From NCBI GenBank assembly GCA_022402405.1, contig JAKRSG010000305.1, positions 1-7,411 of the forward strand: a DNA stretch of 7,411 nucleotides, written 5' to 3'. Below the pieces are notes generated by a model. That model was not told the DNA's origin and searched no databases. It was given only the letters and a program-made list of their open reading frames with translations. The stretch comes from Bacteroidia bacterium (GTDB taxonomy: Bacteria > Bacteroidota > Bacteroidia > UKL13-3). The stretch's first letter is position 1. Each line of letters begins with the position of its first letter. The translations under genes and the position numbers were made by a program. Shown piece after piece: positions 1 through 6,075 of this stretch.

Positions 1-79
1 CACTACCTTCATCGCAATATGCTATTTGTAAATCGTTACCAATAGCACAATGCTTAACAGGAAAAGGATATTTAATCAT
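1..79 (-). CDS. alpha/beta-hydrolase-like protein, N-terminal fragment
   Basis: A minus-strand reading frame starts at an ATG (bases 79-77) and stays open to the window edge, giving 26 residues that begin MIKYPFPVKHCAIGNDLQ and end IAYCDEGS. The pattern 'hydrophobic-A-Y-x-D-E-G' about 20 residues from the start is typical of the first two strands of alpha/beta-fold hydrolases, where it normally precedes an HG oxyanion-hole motif. That motif, the nucleophile elbow and the catalytic triad would all lie beyond base 1, so substrate and activity cannot be judged. The gene is divergent from the glycosyltransferase, and its start codon overlaps the -33 element of that gene's promoter. I see no convincing promoter or ribosome binding site of its own. 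The coding call is fairly safe; the family call rests on one short motif. Confidence 0.55.
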   Translation of the reverse strand, partial: MIKYPFPVKHCAIGNDLQIAYCDEGS

Positions 80-108
80 TTGTTCTGCGAGTATAAAGCT
101 TATATTTG
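79..108 (+). promoter_or_regulatory. Bacteroidota-type promoter of the glycosyltransferase gene
   Basis: TTTG at 79-82, an 18-base spacer, then TATATTTG at 101-108, which matches the Bacteroidota sigma-factor consensus (TTTG, about 19 bases, TAnnTTTG). Transcription would begin a few bases after 108, at about 113-116. That leaves a leader of only about 10 bases before the GTG at 124 and excludes the TTG at 106, which lies inside the box. The TTTG also touches the start codon of the divergent hydrolase-like gene. Confidence 0.6.
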
Positions 109-123
109 AAGAAAATTCTATCG

Positions 124-1074
124 GTGCAAAAAAAGATATTAGTTTTACGCTTTAGTTCTATTGGCGACATAGTTCTTACCACTCCCGTGCTAAGATGCCT
201 CAAAAAACAAGCACCCAATTCCGAAATACATTATCTTACCAAAGCCGCCTTTGCTCCTATTTTAGAAAATAATCCTTATGTGCACAAGGCTCATGTGTTA
301 GATAAACATCCTTTGCTCAAAGCACTCGATTTAAAAGCAGAAAAATTCGACCTCATCATAGATCTGCATCATAACCTACGCACCTTATTTATAAAACAAG
401 TATTATCTATACCAGCTTATTCTTTCCCCAAACTAAATATAGAAAAATTTATGTTGGTGCAATTTAAGCTGAACCTAATGCCGCAGGTACATATCGTGGA
501 TAGATACATGTCTACACTACATGCTCTTGGTATCAAAAATGATGGGGAAGGTCTCGATTATTTTATACCTCAAAAAGATTGGCTGAACCAATGGAATGGG
601 TTCAAACCGAATGAAGAAGATTACTATACATGGGCTATTGGTGCGCAACATTTTACCAAGCGTTTGCCTAATCATAAAATCATTGAAAAGGCCGCACAGC
701 TGCCACATAAGGTAGTGCTCTTGGGCGGAAAAGAGGATATGCAAAATGCGCAGATAATACAGGAGGCATTGGGAGATAGGTGCGTAAATGTGTGCGGACA
801 AATTAACTTAAATCAGTCGGCTTCTCTAGTTGCACAAAGTTTGCAATTGTTTACCAATGATACCGGACTCATGCACATAGCTGCTGCTCTTAAAATACCG
901 GTGGTTTCGTTTTGGGGAAATACCGTTCCAGCCTTTGGCATGACACCCTATTATGGCTCTCATGCAGTGCCCAATAAAATAGTAGAAAACACACAGATAG
1001 CCTGCAGACCTTGTAGCAAAATCGGACATCATGCTTGTCCGAAAAAGCATTTTAACTGCATGGAAAGTTTATAA
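124..1074 (+). CDS. glycosyltransferase family 9 (heptosyltransferase-type)
   Basis: Predicted ADP-heptose:LPS heptosyltransferase-type enzyme of the GT-B fold, a cytoplasmic or membrane-associated glycosyltransferase that adds a sugar to lipopolysaccharide core or a related glycan. The N-terminal KILVLRFSSIGDIVLTTPVL is the family's first Rossmann strand and acceptor-side signature. The C-terminal half has the nucleotide-sugar motif NDTGLMHIAAAL followed by PVVSFWGNT. The end carries a cysteine-rich stretch (CRPCSKIGHHACP, HFNCM) seen in many Bacteroidota members. I chose GTG 124 (316 residues, starting MQKKILVLRF) because the longer TTG start at 106 (322 residues) is part of a good -7 box; an in-frame TAA at 94-96 limits extension. 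The protein stops soon after the cysteine motif, slightly short for the family, with no sign of a frameshift. Its stop is 4 bases from that of the convergent reductase gene. The sugar donor cannot be read from the sequence. Confidence 0.88.
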   Translation: MQKKILVLRFSSIGDIVLTTPVLRCLKKQAPNSEIHYLTKAAFAPILENNPYVHKAHVLDKHPLLKALDLKAEKFDLIIDLHHNLRTLFIKQVLSIPAYSFPKLNIEKFMLVQFKLNLMPQVHIVDRYMSTLHALGIKNDGEGLDYFIPQKDWLNQWNGFKPNEEDYYTWAIGAQHFTKRLPNHKIIEKAAQLPHKVVLLGGKEDMQNAQIIQEALGDRCVNVCGQINLNQSASLVAQSLQLFTNDTGLMHIAAALKIPVVSFWGNTVPAFGMTPYYGSHAVPNKIVENTQIACRPCSKIGHHACPKKHFNCMESL

Positions 1075-1078
1075 AATA

Positions 1079-2281
1079 CTAAGCAATAAAATCGCTCAAA
1101 TAAGCATACTTAGGCATTAATTTGCCATCCATAGCAATGGTAGCATTCGCTATTATTTGCTCCGAATCTTCTTCTAACAAATAAGGCAAAACATGCCTTA
1201 CCAATTGCTCGCCAAATTCCAAACTAGCATCATAAGGCAACTCACAAGGCAAGTTAGAAACCGCTTGAACATCTATGGCATTTGGCAAAAAAGGCTTTAT
1301 CTCTTTCTCTGTATACACATTGTAACCATAAAATGGATTGCCTATAGTAGAACTGCGCAAAGTAGACGGAACCGGACCCGGAATATCGCATGAAACATCC
1401 GAAATAATCTTAATTCTAAACGCGCTATCTTTCATCTCCTCATGCGTAAAAAAAGGCTCAATACCTGCTTTCCAAAACACGGCATTTATAAAAATATCTG
1501 CCTTCTGCGTATAAGGTTTAAAGCAACTTTTATAGTCCTCCGGATGCTTGTAAAAATCGGCCTTATCCCATGGTCGACCATCTTTGCGCTCGTAATAATC
1601 TTCGCTACGCAACTGCACAAACACCGGCTTATTATGGTCTTCTTCTAAAAACTCTTGCCTGCTTACTTCCTGTATTTTCAGCTTCCGCAGAAACTCCATA
1701 CAACCATGCGCTACTCTTCCATCGCCGCACAAAACAATGCGCGTTGGAGGAATTTGCAAGCCCGCATACTCTTTTAACAAAGCATCATAATTAGGCAACT
1801 CGTTGGCAGGTTTTAGGCTATAATATCCATACTTTTTACCCAACATCAACAGGGCATAATGCGCCCCAACTATGCCGGCAAATCTACCAAATCCAATAAT
1901 TCTATTGCCTGCTTCCCAGGTTAATGTTTCGTAATCTACTAAGCGAATATTTTTCTTTAAAATACTGCGTAATAAATCGCGATTATGTACTTGCTTTTTT
2001 ATGGTGTGCGAGAAAAATAAATAGGTCTTATCTGCCAATAATTGTTCTACCGGCACTTCTTTTACACCCAATAATATATCACATTCACTTAAGTCCTCCT
2101 GCACCGTAATGCCTGCTTCTCTATAAGCATCGTCGCTAAAACATCTAAAAGGCGCTGGCTGAACCAATATCTTTACGTCAGGAAAATACTTCATCAACTC
2201 CACACAATGTGCCGGACTCAAAGGCGTGCGTAAGTCGGCCGGTTGTTTTCCTTCTCTTATAATACCAATCGTTTTATGCAT
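1079..2281 (-). CDS. alanine dehydrogenase/PNT-family enzyme, lysine-ketoglutarate-reductase (saccharopine dehydrogenase)-like
   Basis: A 400-residue soluble NAD(P)-dependent oxidoreductase of the AlaDH/PNT superfamily. The N-terminal domain has IIREGKQPADLRTPLSP (substrate-side Arg18), VKEVP (Lys74) and FFSHTIKKQ (His92). Lys74 and His92 align by motif with the catalytic Lys/His pair of alanine and saccharopine dehydrogenases. A nucleotide-binding loop follows, IVLCGDGRVAHG, of the GxGxxxxG type. GFGRFAGIVGA and DVSCDIPGPV followed by STIGNPFYGYN resemble the lysine-ketoglutarate reductase half of the bifunctional lysine-degradation enzyme more than true alanine dehydrogenase. The likely reaction is therefore reductive coupling of an amine to a 2-oxo acid, or the reverse, but the substrate is unproven. 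The ATG lies 5 bases after the dnaG stop, with no visible Shine-Dalgarno sequence, which suggests co-transcription and possibly coupled translation. Family call strong; substrate call weak. Confidence 0.82.
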   Translation of the reverse strand: MHKTIGIIREGKQPADLRTPLSPAHCVELMKYFPDVKILVQPAPFRCFSDDAYREAGITVQEDLSECDILLGVKEVPVEQLLADKTYLFFSHTIKKQVHNRDLLRSILKKNIRLVDYETLTWEAGNRIIGFGRFAGIVGAHYALLMLGKKYGYYSLKPANELPNYDALLKEYAGLQIPPTRIVLCGDGRVAHGCMEFLRKLKIQEVSRQEFLEEDHNKPVFVQLRSEDYYERKDGRPWDKADFYKHPEDYKSCFKPYTQKADIFINAVFWKAGIEPFFTHEEMKDSAFRIKIISDVSCDIPGPVPSTLRSSTIGNPFYGYNVYTEKEIKPFLPNAIDVQAVSNLPCELPYDASLEFGEQLVRHVLPYLLEEDSEQIIANATIAMDGKLMPKYAYLSDFIA

Positions 2282-2286
2282 GTTAT

Positions 2287-4215
2287 CTAATGTAATATTA
2301 CCGCACCTATGCGTTGCGATATCAATTGTTGTTTATCTTTTAGCAATTTATAAACCTCCATGTTTAGGTTCAAATCGTCTTCTAAATTTTTTTCTTGGGC
2401 CTCTTTTAACTCATTTTGTACCTGCGTTAAAAGCTTGTTTAAATGATGCTTCTCCAAATACAATAAAGCAGATTGTACATCTTTAATCATAATCTCTTCA
2501 GGCGTATCCATTACCACATCGTATTTGCTCACCCAACGCGGGCTCATCTCATGTTGCGTTACCAACAAACTCGCGGCTGCAGAGGACAATATAGGGTTGC
2601 TATGATGCACAAATGTATCGGTAGTAAACTCTATATTTTGCAAGATATAATTCTTAAACTCTTGCAAAAATAAGCGCATTACCTCGTGTTCAAACTGCAC
2701 TTCATCTTGTTCTATCTTAAACAAAATATACTCGGCAATATTCTTGTAACCCTCCAATGGTTTATGTCCGTGTTGAACCAATAATTTAATGATGTAATGC
2801 TCTTGTTCATACTTAGGCGAATCGGCCAAAATCTGCGCCAGCTCTTCGCTGTGGGGAATCTCTTTTGGTTCAGTACTAATCCATTCTTTCTCTTTGGCAC
2901 TTAAAAAACCGTTCCTACTTTTGTTGAGTTCAGCAATTAAAAGCTGCTCATTCAGCTCCAATAATGTAGCGCATTCGCGTATAAACGCCATGCGTTTTAT
3001 GCCATCCGGAATCTTGCTAATACTCTCTACAATATCGCGTGTTACCTGCGCCTTTTTGAGTGGATCATTCGCGGCATCTTGCAACAAAAGCTTTACCTTA
3101 AACAAGATAAAATCTCTGGTCTCTTGTTGTAAAAATAATTGGAATTGGTTCGAACCAACCTTTTTTGCATAGCTATCTGGGTCTTCTCCATCCGGAAACA
3201 AGAGCACTTTTACATTCATGCCTTGCTCCAATAACATATCTATGCCTCGTAAACTAGCCTTAATACCGGCAGCATCGCCATCGTACAAAACCGTTACATT
3301 GTCGGTATGGCGCTTAAGTAACTTTATCTGGTTCTCGGTTAAGGATGTACCGCTAGAGGCAACCACGTTCTCCACTCCTGCTTGGTGCATGGAGATTACA
3401 TCGGTATAGCCTTCTACAAGGTATACAAAATCTAACTGCCTAATAGCAGTTTTAGCAAAGAACAAACCGTAAAGCTCGTTGCTTTTGTGGTATAATAATG
3501 TCTCGGGAGAGTTAACATACTTGGCGCTTTTATCGTCCTTTTTGAGCTGACGGCCCGCAAAGGCAATCACCTTTCCTTGCGTATTATGAATGATAAACAT
3601 TACCCTGCCTCGGTAGGCATCATACTGCTTCCCCGATTCGTTCTGCTTAACCAAGCCGCCTTTAAAAAGTAAATCGGGGTTAAACTGCATATCCACCGCG
3701 GCATTGGCCAGGTGATCCCACGAATCTATGCTATATCCCAACTTAAACTTGCGAATGATATCTTCTCTAAAACCGCGCTCTTCAAAATACGATAAGCCTA
3801 TGTTTTTACCTTCTTCCGATTCCCATAACTGCTTCTCAAAATACTCTGCCGCCCAATTATTAAGCACCTGCAAACTCTCCTTCTCCGAACGAATAGCCTT
3901 CTCTTGATCGATGTTTACATTCTCTTGCTGCGGCCACTCTATGCGGTATCTGTCGGCCAACGACTTTAATGCCTCAATATAGCCCAAGCCATCGTGCTCC
4001 ATAATAAAATTAACAGAGTTACCAGCCTTACCACAGCCAAAACACTTGTAAATTCCCTTGGCAGGCGACACCGAAAAAGAAGGCGTTTTCTCATTATGAA
4101 ACGGACACAAGCCCGTTAAATTAGCCCCACGCCTCTTCAACCTAACATAATCTCCCACCACTTCTTCTATATGAGCAGCGTGTATAATTTCTTCTATTTT
4201 ACTTTGTGGTATCAC
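2287..4215 (-). CDS. dnaG: DNA primase DnaG
   Basis: Replicative primase, which makes the short RNA primers for leading- and lagging-strand synthesis and works with the DnaB helicase. 642 residues, normal length. The N-terminal CHC2 zinc domain has CPFH (Cys37, His40) and CFGC (Cys58, Cys61). The RNA-polymerase core has YRGRVMFII (about 201-209) and FAGRQL. The Toprim metal site is complete: VEGYTDV with Glu268, YDGDAAG with Asp312 and Asp314, and EDPD with Asp345/Asp347. The last 200 or so residues are the variable helicase-interaction region. The start is GTG (4215-4213), giving MIPQSKIEEII, a usual primase N-terminus; no better ATG is present. It leads a two-gene minus-strand unit with the reductase. 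Its upstream region is unusual: a dispersed repeat begins about 31 bases before the start codon, so the native control region must be short or supplied by the repeat. Confidence 0.97.
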   Translation of the reverse strand: MIPQSKIEEIIHAAHIEEVVGDYVRLKRRGANLTGLCPFHNEKTPSFSVSPAKGIYKCFGCGKAGNSVNFIMEHDGLGYIEALKSLADRYRIEWPQQENVNIDQEKAIRSEKESLQVLNNWAAEYFEKQLWESEEGKNIGLSYFEERGFREDIIRKFKLGYSIDSWDHLANAAVDMQFNPDLLFKGGLVKQNESGKQYDAYRGRVMFIIHNTQGKVIAFAGRQLKKDDKSAKYVNSPETLLYHKSNELYGLFFAKTAIRQLDFVYLVEGYTDVISMHQAGVENVVASSGTSLTENQIKLLKRHTDNVTVLYDGDAAGIKASLRGIDMLLEQGMNVKVLLFPDGEDPDSYAKKVGSNQFQLFLQQETRDFILFKVKLLLQDAANDPLKKAQVTRDIVESISKIPDGIKRMAFIRECATLLELNEQLLIAELNKSRNGFLSAKEKEWISTEPKEIPHSEELAQILADSPKYEQEHYIIKLLVQHGHKPLEGYKNIAEYILFKIEQDEVQFEHEVMRLFLQEFKNYILQNIEFTTDTFVHHSNPILSSAAASLLVTQHEMSPRWVSKYDVVMDTPEEIMIKDVQSALLYLEKHHLNKLLTQVQNELKEAQEKNLEDDLNLNMEVYKLLKDKQQLISQRIGAVILH

Positions 4216-4222
4216 GAGGTTT

Positions 4223-4230
4223 CGAAGATA
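4223..4230 (-). promoter_or_regulatory. possible -7 box of dnaG
   Basis: On the minus strand this reads TATCTTCG, one base off TAnnTTTG. It ends 7 bases before the dnaG GTG, so a transcript from it would be almost leaderless. No TTTG is seen at the expected -33 distance, which falls in the heptamer array at 4247-4288. This is a weak call. Confidence 0.25.
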
Positions 4231-4246
4231 GGGATTTTTGGAGAAT

Positions 4247-4288
4247 GAATTATGAAGTATGAATTATGAAGTATGAAGTATGAATTAT
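4247..4288 (+). repeat. tandem heptamer array, left edge of repeat copy 1
   Basis: Six contiguous 7-bp units, GAATTAT or GAAGTAT, in the order AATT, AAGT, AATT, AAGT, AAGT, AATT. Because 7 is not a multiple of 3, the TGA at each unit junction falls in all three plus-strand frames within three units. GAATTAT units give TAA on the minus strand. The last unit is also the outer part of the inverted end of the dispersed repeat. Confidence 0.85.
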
Positions 4289-4457
4289 GAATGAAGGCCA
4301 ATTATGCTTTGCCAGCCCTGAAAGGGCGCTATCCACTAACGATGGGTATGGCCCATCGAAAACACCCCTTCGGGGCTAACAGCAGTTCCTCCCAAGCGCC
4401 AGCGAGGAACCGCATAATTGCCTTTCATTCATAATTCCTAATTCATAATTCAAAATT
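4283..4457 (+). repeat. dispersed repeat copy 1 (internally deleted form)
   Basis: A non-coding repeat bounded by inverted ends at 4283-4306 and 4413-4436, 24 bases each with two mismatches, followed by about three degenerate ATAATTC-like units to 4457. Inside are hairpins: GCCCT/AGGGC with a GAA loop (4313-4325), CGATGGG/CCCATCG with a 5-base loop (4340-4358), CCCC-TTC-GGGG (4365-4375) and GTTCCTC/GAGGAAC (4385-4410). Bases 4306-4349 are identical in all three copies of the window. Compared with copy 2 it lacks 89 bases, at the CC of 4365-4366. Together with the heptamers it fills most of the 325-base gap between dnaG and ATPase 1. No coding sequence is credible here: a 30-codon frame from 4287 is in a different frame from that of copy 2. 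I do not recognise a named element. Confidence 0.85.
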
Positions 4458-4470
4458 CCTCCACTTATAC

Positions 4471-4522
4471 CTAAAACTTTTCATATATTTGCAGAAAGTT
4501 TTAGCTATAACTAAAACTTTCT
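4471..4522 (+). promoter_or_regulatory. promoter and probable operator of ATPase 1
   Basis: TATATTTG (4484-4491, followed by C) is a perfect Bacteroidota -7 box; no clear -33 TTTG is seen. Three copies of one 10-bp site surround it: CTAAAACTTT at 4471-4480, its reverse complement AAAGTTTTAG at 4495-4504, and CTAAAACTTT again at 4511-4520. Sites two and three extend into a perfect 12-bp inverted repeat (4493-4504 and 4511-4522) with a 6-base centre, CTATAA. Site one lies between the -33 and -7 positions; sites two and three lie at and just after the expected transcription start (about 4496-4498). This is the layout of a repressor operator. The inverted repeat could instead act as a 5' RNA hairpin. 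Confidence 0.65.
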
Positions 4523-4540
4523 ATAAAGACTTACTATATA

Positions 4541-5758
4541 ATGCTAACCTTACCTAAAAATATTTACCAAAGATCTGCTTATTTAGATAAGATAAAACCT
4601 TTTATAAATAAGGGACTAATAAAAGTCATTACGGGTCAGCGTAGGGTTGGTAAAAGCTATTTGCTTTTCCAAATAATGGAGCTAATTTTAACTGAATCCC
4701 CTGAAGCAGAAATTATTTATATCAATAAGGAGGATTTGCAATTTAGCGCCATTACGAATGCAGAAGAACTAAATAATTATGTGCTGGAAAGGAAAAATAA
4801 GAATGGCTTTACTTATGTTTTTGTCGACGAAATCCAGGATATTGAACAATTTGAATTGGCCTTAAGGTCGCTATTATTATTGTCGGATATCGACCTATAC
4901 ATCACCGGCAGTAATGCCAATTTATTGGCTCAAGATATAGCTGGAGTGTTAAGTGGACGAAGTATAGAAATAGTGGTTCATAGTCTCTCTTACCCCGAGT
5001 TTTTGGAATTTCATCAACTGGCAGATGAATCCAATTCTTTAGAAATGTTTATGAAGTATGGCGGACTTCCATTTTTGAGAAACTTAGAGCTAACTGATTT
5101 AATTGTTTTCGAATACTTGAAAAACATTTACCACTCTATCATCTACAAAGACATTATCAATAGGTACGAAATTAGAAATGTTCCTTTCTTAGAACAATTG
5201 GTAACATTCTTGGCTGGAAACATTGGTAGCATTTTTTCTGCTAAAAAAATAGCCGACTTCCTCAAATCTCAACAAACAAAAATATCTCCAAATCAGGTCC
5301 AAATATTTGTTAACTATTTATCAAACGCCTTTTTAATTCATGTCGCCACACGATTTGATATACAAGGAAAAAGAGTATTCGAAATAGGAGAAAAATATTA
5401 CTATGAAAACTTGGGTATAAGAAACGCCTTATGGGGGTATAAAATTCAGGATAAAGGCAAAATCATAGAAAATATAGTTTACAATCACCTTTTATTCAAA
5501 GGATATAAAGTGCATGTAGGCTCGCTCGGTAGCGAAGAAATAGACTTCTATTGCATTAAAGACAATGAAATTTGTTACATCCAAGTAGCATTGTCCATCT
5601 CAGAAGAAAAAACGATTCAACGTGAATTTGGTAACCTTTCAAAAATCAAAGACAATTACCCAAAAATAGTTATAACCTTAGACCCATTCGAAGGAAATAC
5701 CTACGAGGGAATCCAAATTTTTAGCCTGAGAAATTTTCTTTTGAATTATGAATTATGA
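4541..5758 (+). CDS. AAA_14/DUF4143 ATPase 1
   Basis: A 405-residue cytoplasmic P-loop ATPase of unknown function. The N-terminal AAA_14-type domain has Walker A GQRRVGKS (32-39), Walker B YVFVDE (92-97), sensor-type ITGSNA (121-126), the conserved LSGR (137-140, possible arginine finger), LSYPEF (149-154) and GGLP (174-177). A helical, winged-helix-like middle follows, with KYYYENLGIRNAL. The C-terminal DUF4143 part has a nuclease-like layout, Glu310, EID (333-335) and YIQVA (346-350), but Gln348-Val-Ala stands where an active PD-(D/E)XK nuclease would have Glu/Asp-x-Lys. No signal peptide or membrane segment. The ATG is 50 bases downstream of the -7 box; no Shine-Dalgarno is seen. The final NYEL and the TGA stop are encoded by the heptamer array of repeat copy 2, so the gene's own sequence probably ends at RNFLL. 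It converges on ATPase 2, which is a different subfamily. Family certain, role unknown. Confidence 0.9.
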   Translation: MLTLPKNIYQRSAYLDKIKPFINKGLIKVITGQRRVGKSYLLFQIMELILTESPEAEIIYINKEDLQFSAITNAEELNNYVLERKNKNGFTYVFVDEIQDIEQFELALRSLLLLSDIDLYITGSNANLLAQDIAGVLSGRSIEIVVHSLSYPEFLEFHQLADESNSLEMFMKYGGLPFLRNLELTDLIVFEYLKNIYHSIIYKDIINRYEIRNVPFLEQLVTFLAGNIGSIFSAKKIADFLKSQQTKISPNQVQIFVNYLSNAFLIHVATRFDIQGKRVFEIGEKYYYENLGIRNALWGYKIQDKGKIIENIVYNHLLFKGYKVHVGSLGSEEIDFYCIKDNEICYIQVALSISEEKTIQREFGNLSKIKDNYPKIVITLDPFEGNTYEGIQIFSLRNFLLNYEL

Positions 5759-5791
5759 AGTATGAAGTATGAAGTATGAATTATGAAGTAT
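5743..5791 (+). repeat. tandem heptamer array, left edge of repeat copy 2
   Basis: Seven contiguous 7-bp units, GAATTAT or GAAGTAT (two AATT, three AAGT, one AATT, one AAGT), using the same two unit types as at 4247-4288. The array overlaps the last codons and the TGA stop (5756-5758) of ATPase 1. Unit number and order differ from copy 1, as expected of slipped-strand change. Confidence 0.85.
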
Positions 5792-6048
5792 GAATGAAGG
5801 CCAATTAGCTTTGCCAGCCCTGAAAGGGCGCTATCCACTAACGATGGGTATAGCCCATCGAAAACACCGTAGAAGCAGAAAATCACACCCTTTCAGGGCT
5901 AATATGACGCGGATATGTTATATGATAGGGCTTCACCCTATCTTAAAGTATAAAGCCCCTTCGGGGCTAAAAGCAGTTCCTCCCAAGCGCCAGCGAGGGA
6001 TCACATAATTGGCCTTCATTCATAATTCATAATTCATAATTCATAATT
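5785..6048 (+). repeat. dispersed repeat copy 2 (longest copy)
   Basis: Same orientation as copy 1. The left end is at 5786-5807 (with a one-base deletion relative to copies 1 and 3), the right inverted end at 6004-6027, then four exact CATAATT units (6021-6048). Hairpins in order: GCCCT/AGGGC (5817-5829); CGATGGGTATAGCCCATCG (5842-5860, 7-bp stem); GATAGGGCTTCACCCTATC (5924-5942, 7-bp stem); AGCCCCTTCGGGGCT (5954-5968, 6-bp stem). The GTTCCTC/GAGGAAC stem of copy 1 is damaged here. It fills nearly all the 311 bases between the two convergent ATPase genes. It may end transcription from both sides by structure, but no hairpin is followed by a run of T. A 72-codon frame (5790-6008) runs through it but is not kept in the other copies. 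Confidence 0.85.
5869..5957 (+). other. 89-base internal segment present only in repeat copy 2
   Basis: Aligning copy 2 with copy 1, the two agree up to AAAACACC and again from CCCCTTCGGGG. Copy 2 has 89 extra bases between them, with a CC shared at the junction, so the exact ends can shift by two. The segment holds CCCTTTCAGGGCT, an inverted match to the AGCCCTGAAAGGG near the left end, and the GATAGGG hairpin. That pairing suggests the segment belongs to the full element and was lost from copy 1. Copy 3 is cut by the window end before this point. Confidence 0.7.
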
Positions 6049-6055
6049 AGTTTTC

Positions 6056-6075
6056 ATTGGCCTTCATTCCTAATT
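6056..6075 (+). repeat. solo right-end fragment of the dispersed repeat
   Basis: ATTGGCCTTCATTC at 6056-6069 exactly repeats the right inverted end of copy 2 (6008-6021) and is followed by CTAATTA, a degenerate heptamer. It is a remnant end without its own left part. It supplies the TAG stop (6072-6070 on the minus strand) of ATPase 2. Confidence 0.65.

Noticed and set aside
106..123. TTG 106 as glycosyltransferase start
   Set aside because: The codon is part of the TATATTTG promoter box and adds six non-conserved residues before the family N-terminus.
517..801. Minus-strand 94-codon frame inside the glycosyltransferase, and similar frames inside other genes (for example 2226-2486 and 2894-3172)
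   Set aside because: They lie opposite strongly supported genes, have no recognisable motifs, and their composition follows from the opposite strand.
4247..4288. Heptamer arrays as CRISPR or protein-binding iterons of an origin
   Set aside because: Units are contiguous 7-mers with no spacers, so not CRISPR. Iterons are usually longer and sit near an initiator gene, and none is present apart from primase, which does not bind such sites.
4287..4379. 30-codon frame in repeat copy 1
   Set aside because: Same repeat, different frame from copy 2, no family resemblance; treated as non-coding.
5954..5968. AGCCCCTTCGGGGCT as a rho-independent terminator for the ATPases
   Set aside because: It is a good stem-loop between convergent genes, but no T run follows on either strand, and it is part of a repeat also found upstream of genes.
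5790..6008. 72-codon plus-strand reading frame
   Set aside because: It lies wholly inside repeat copy 2. A one-base indel puts the matching region of copies 1 and 3 in another frame, and copy 1 stops after about 30 codons. The frame is not conserved between copies, so it is not a gene.
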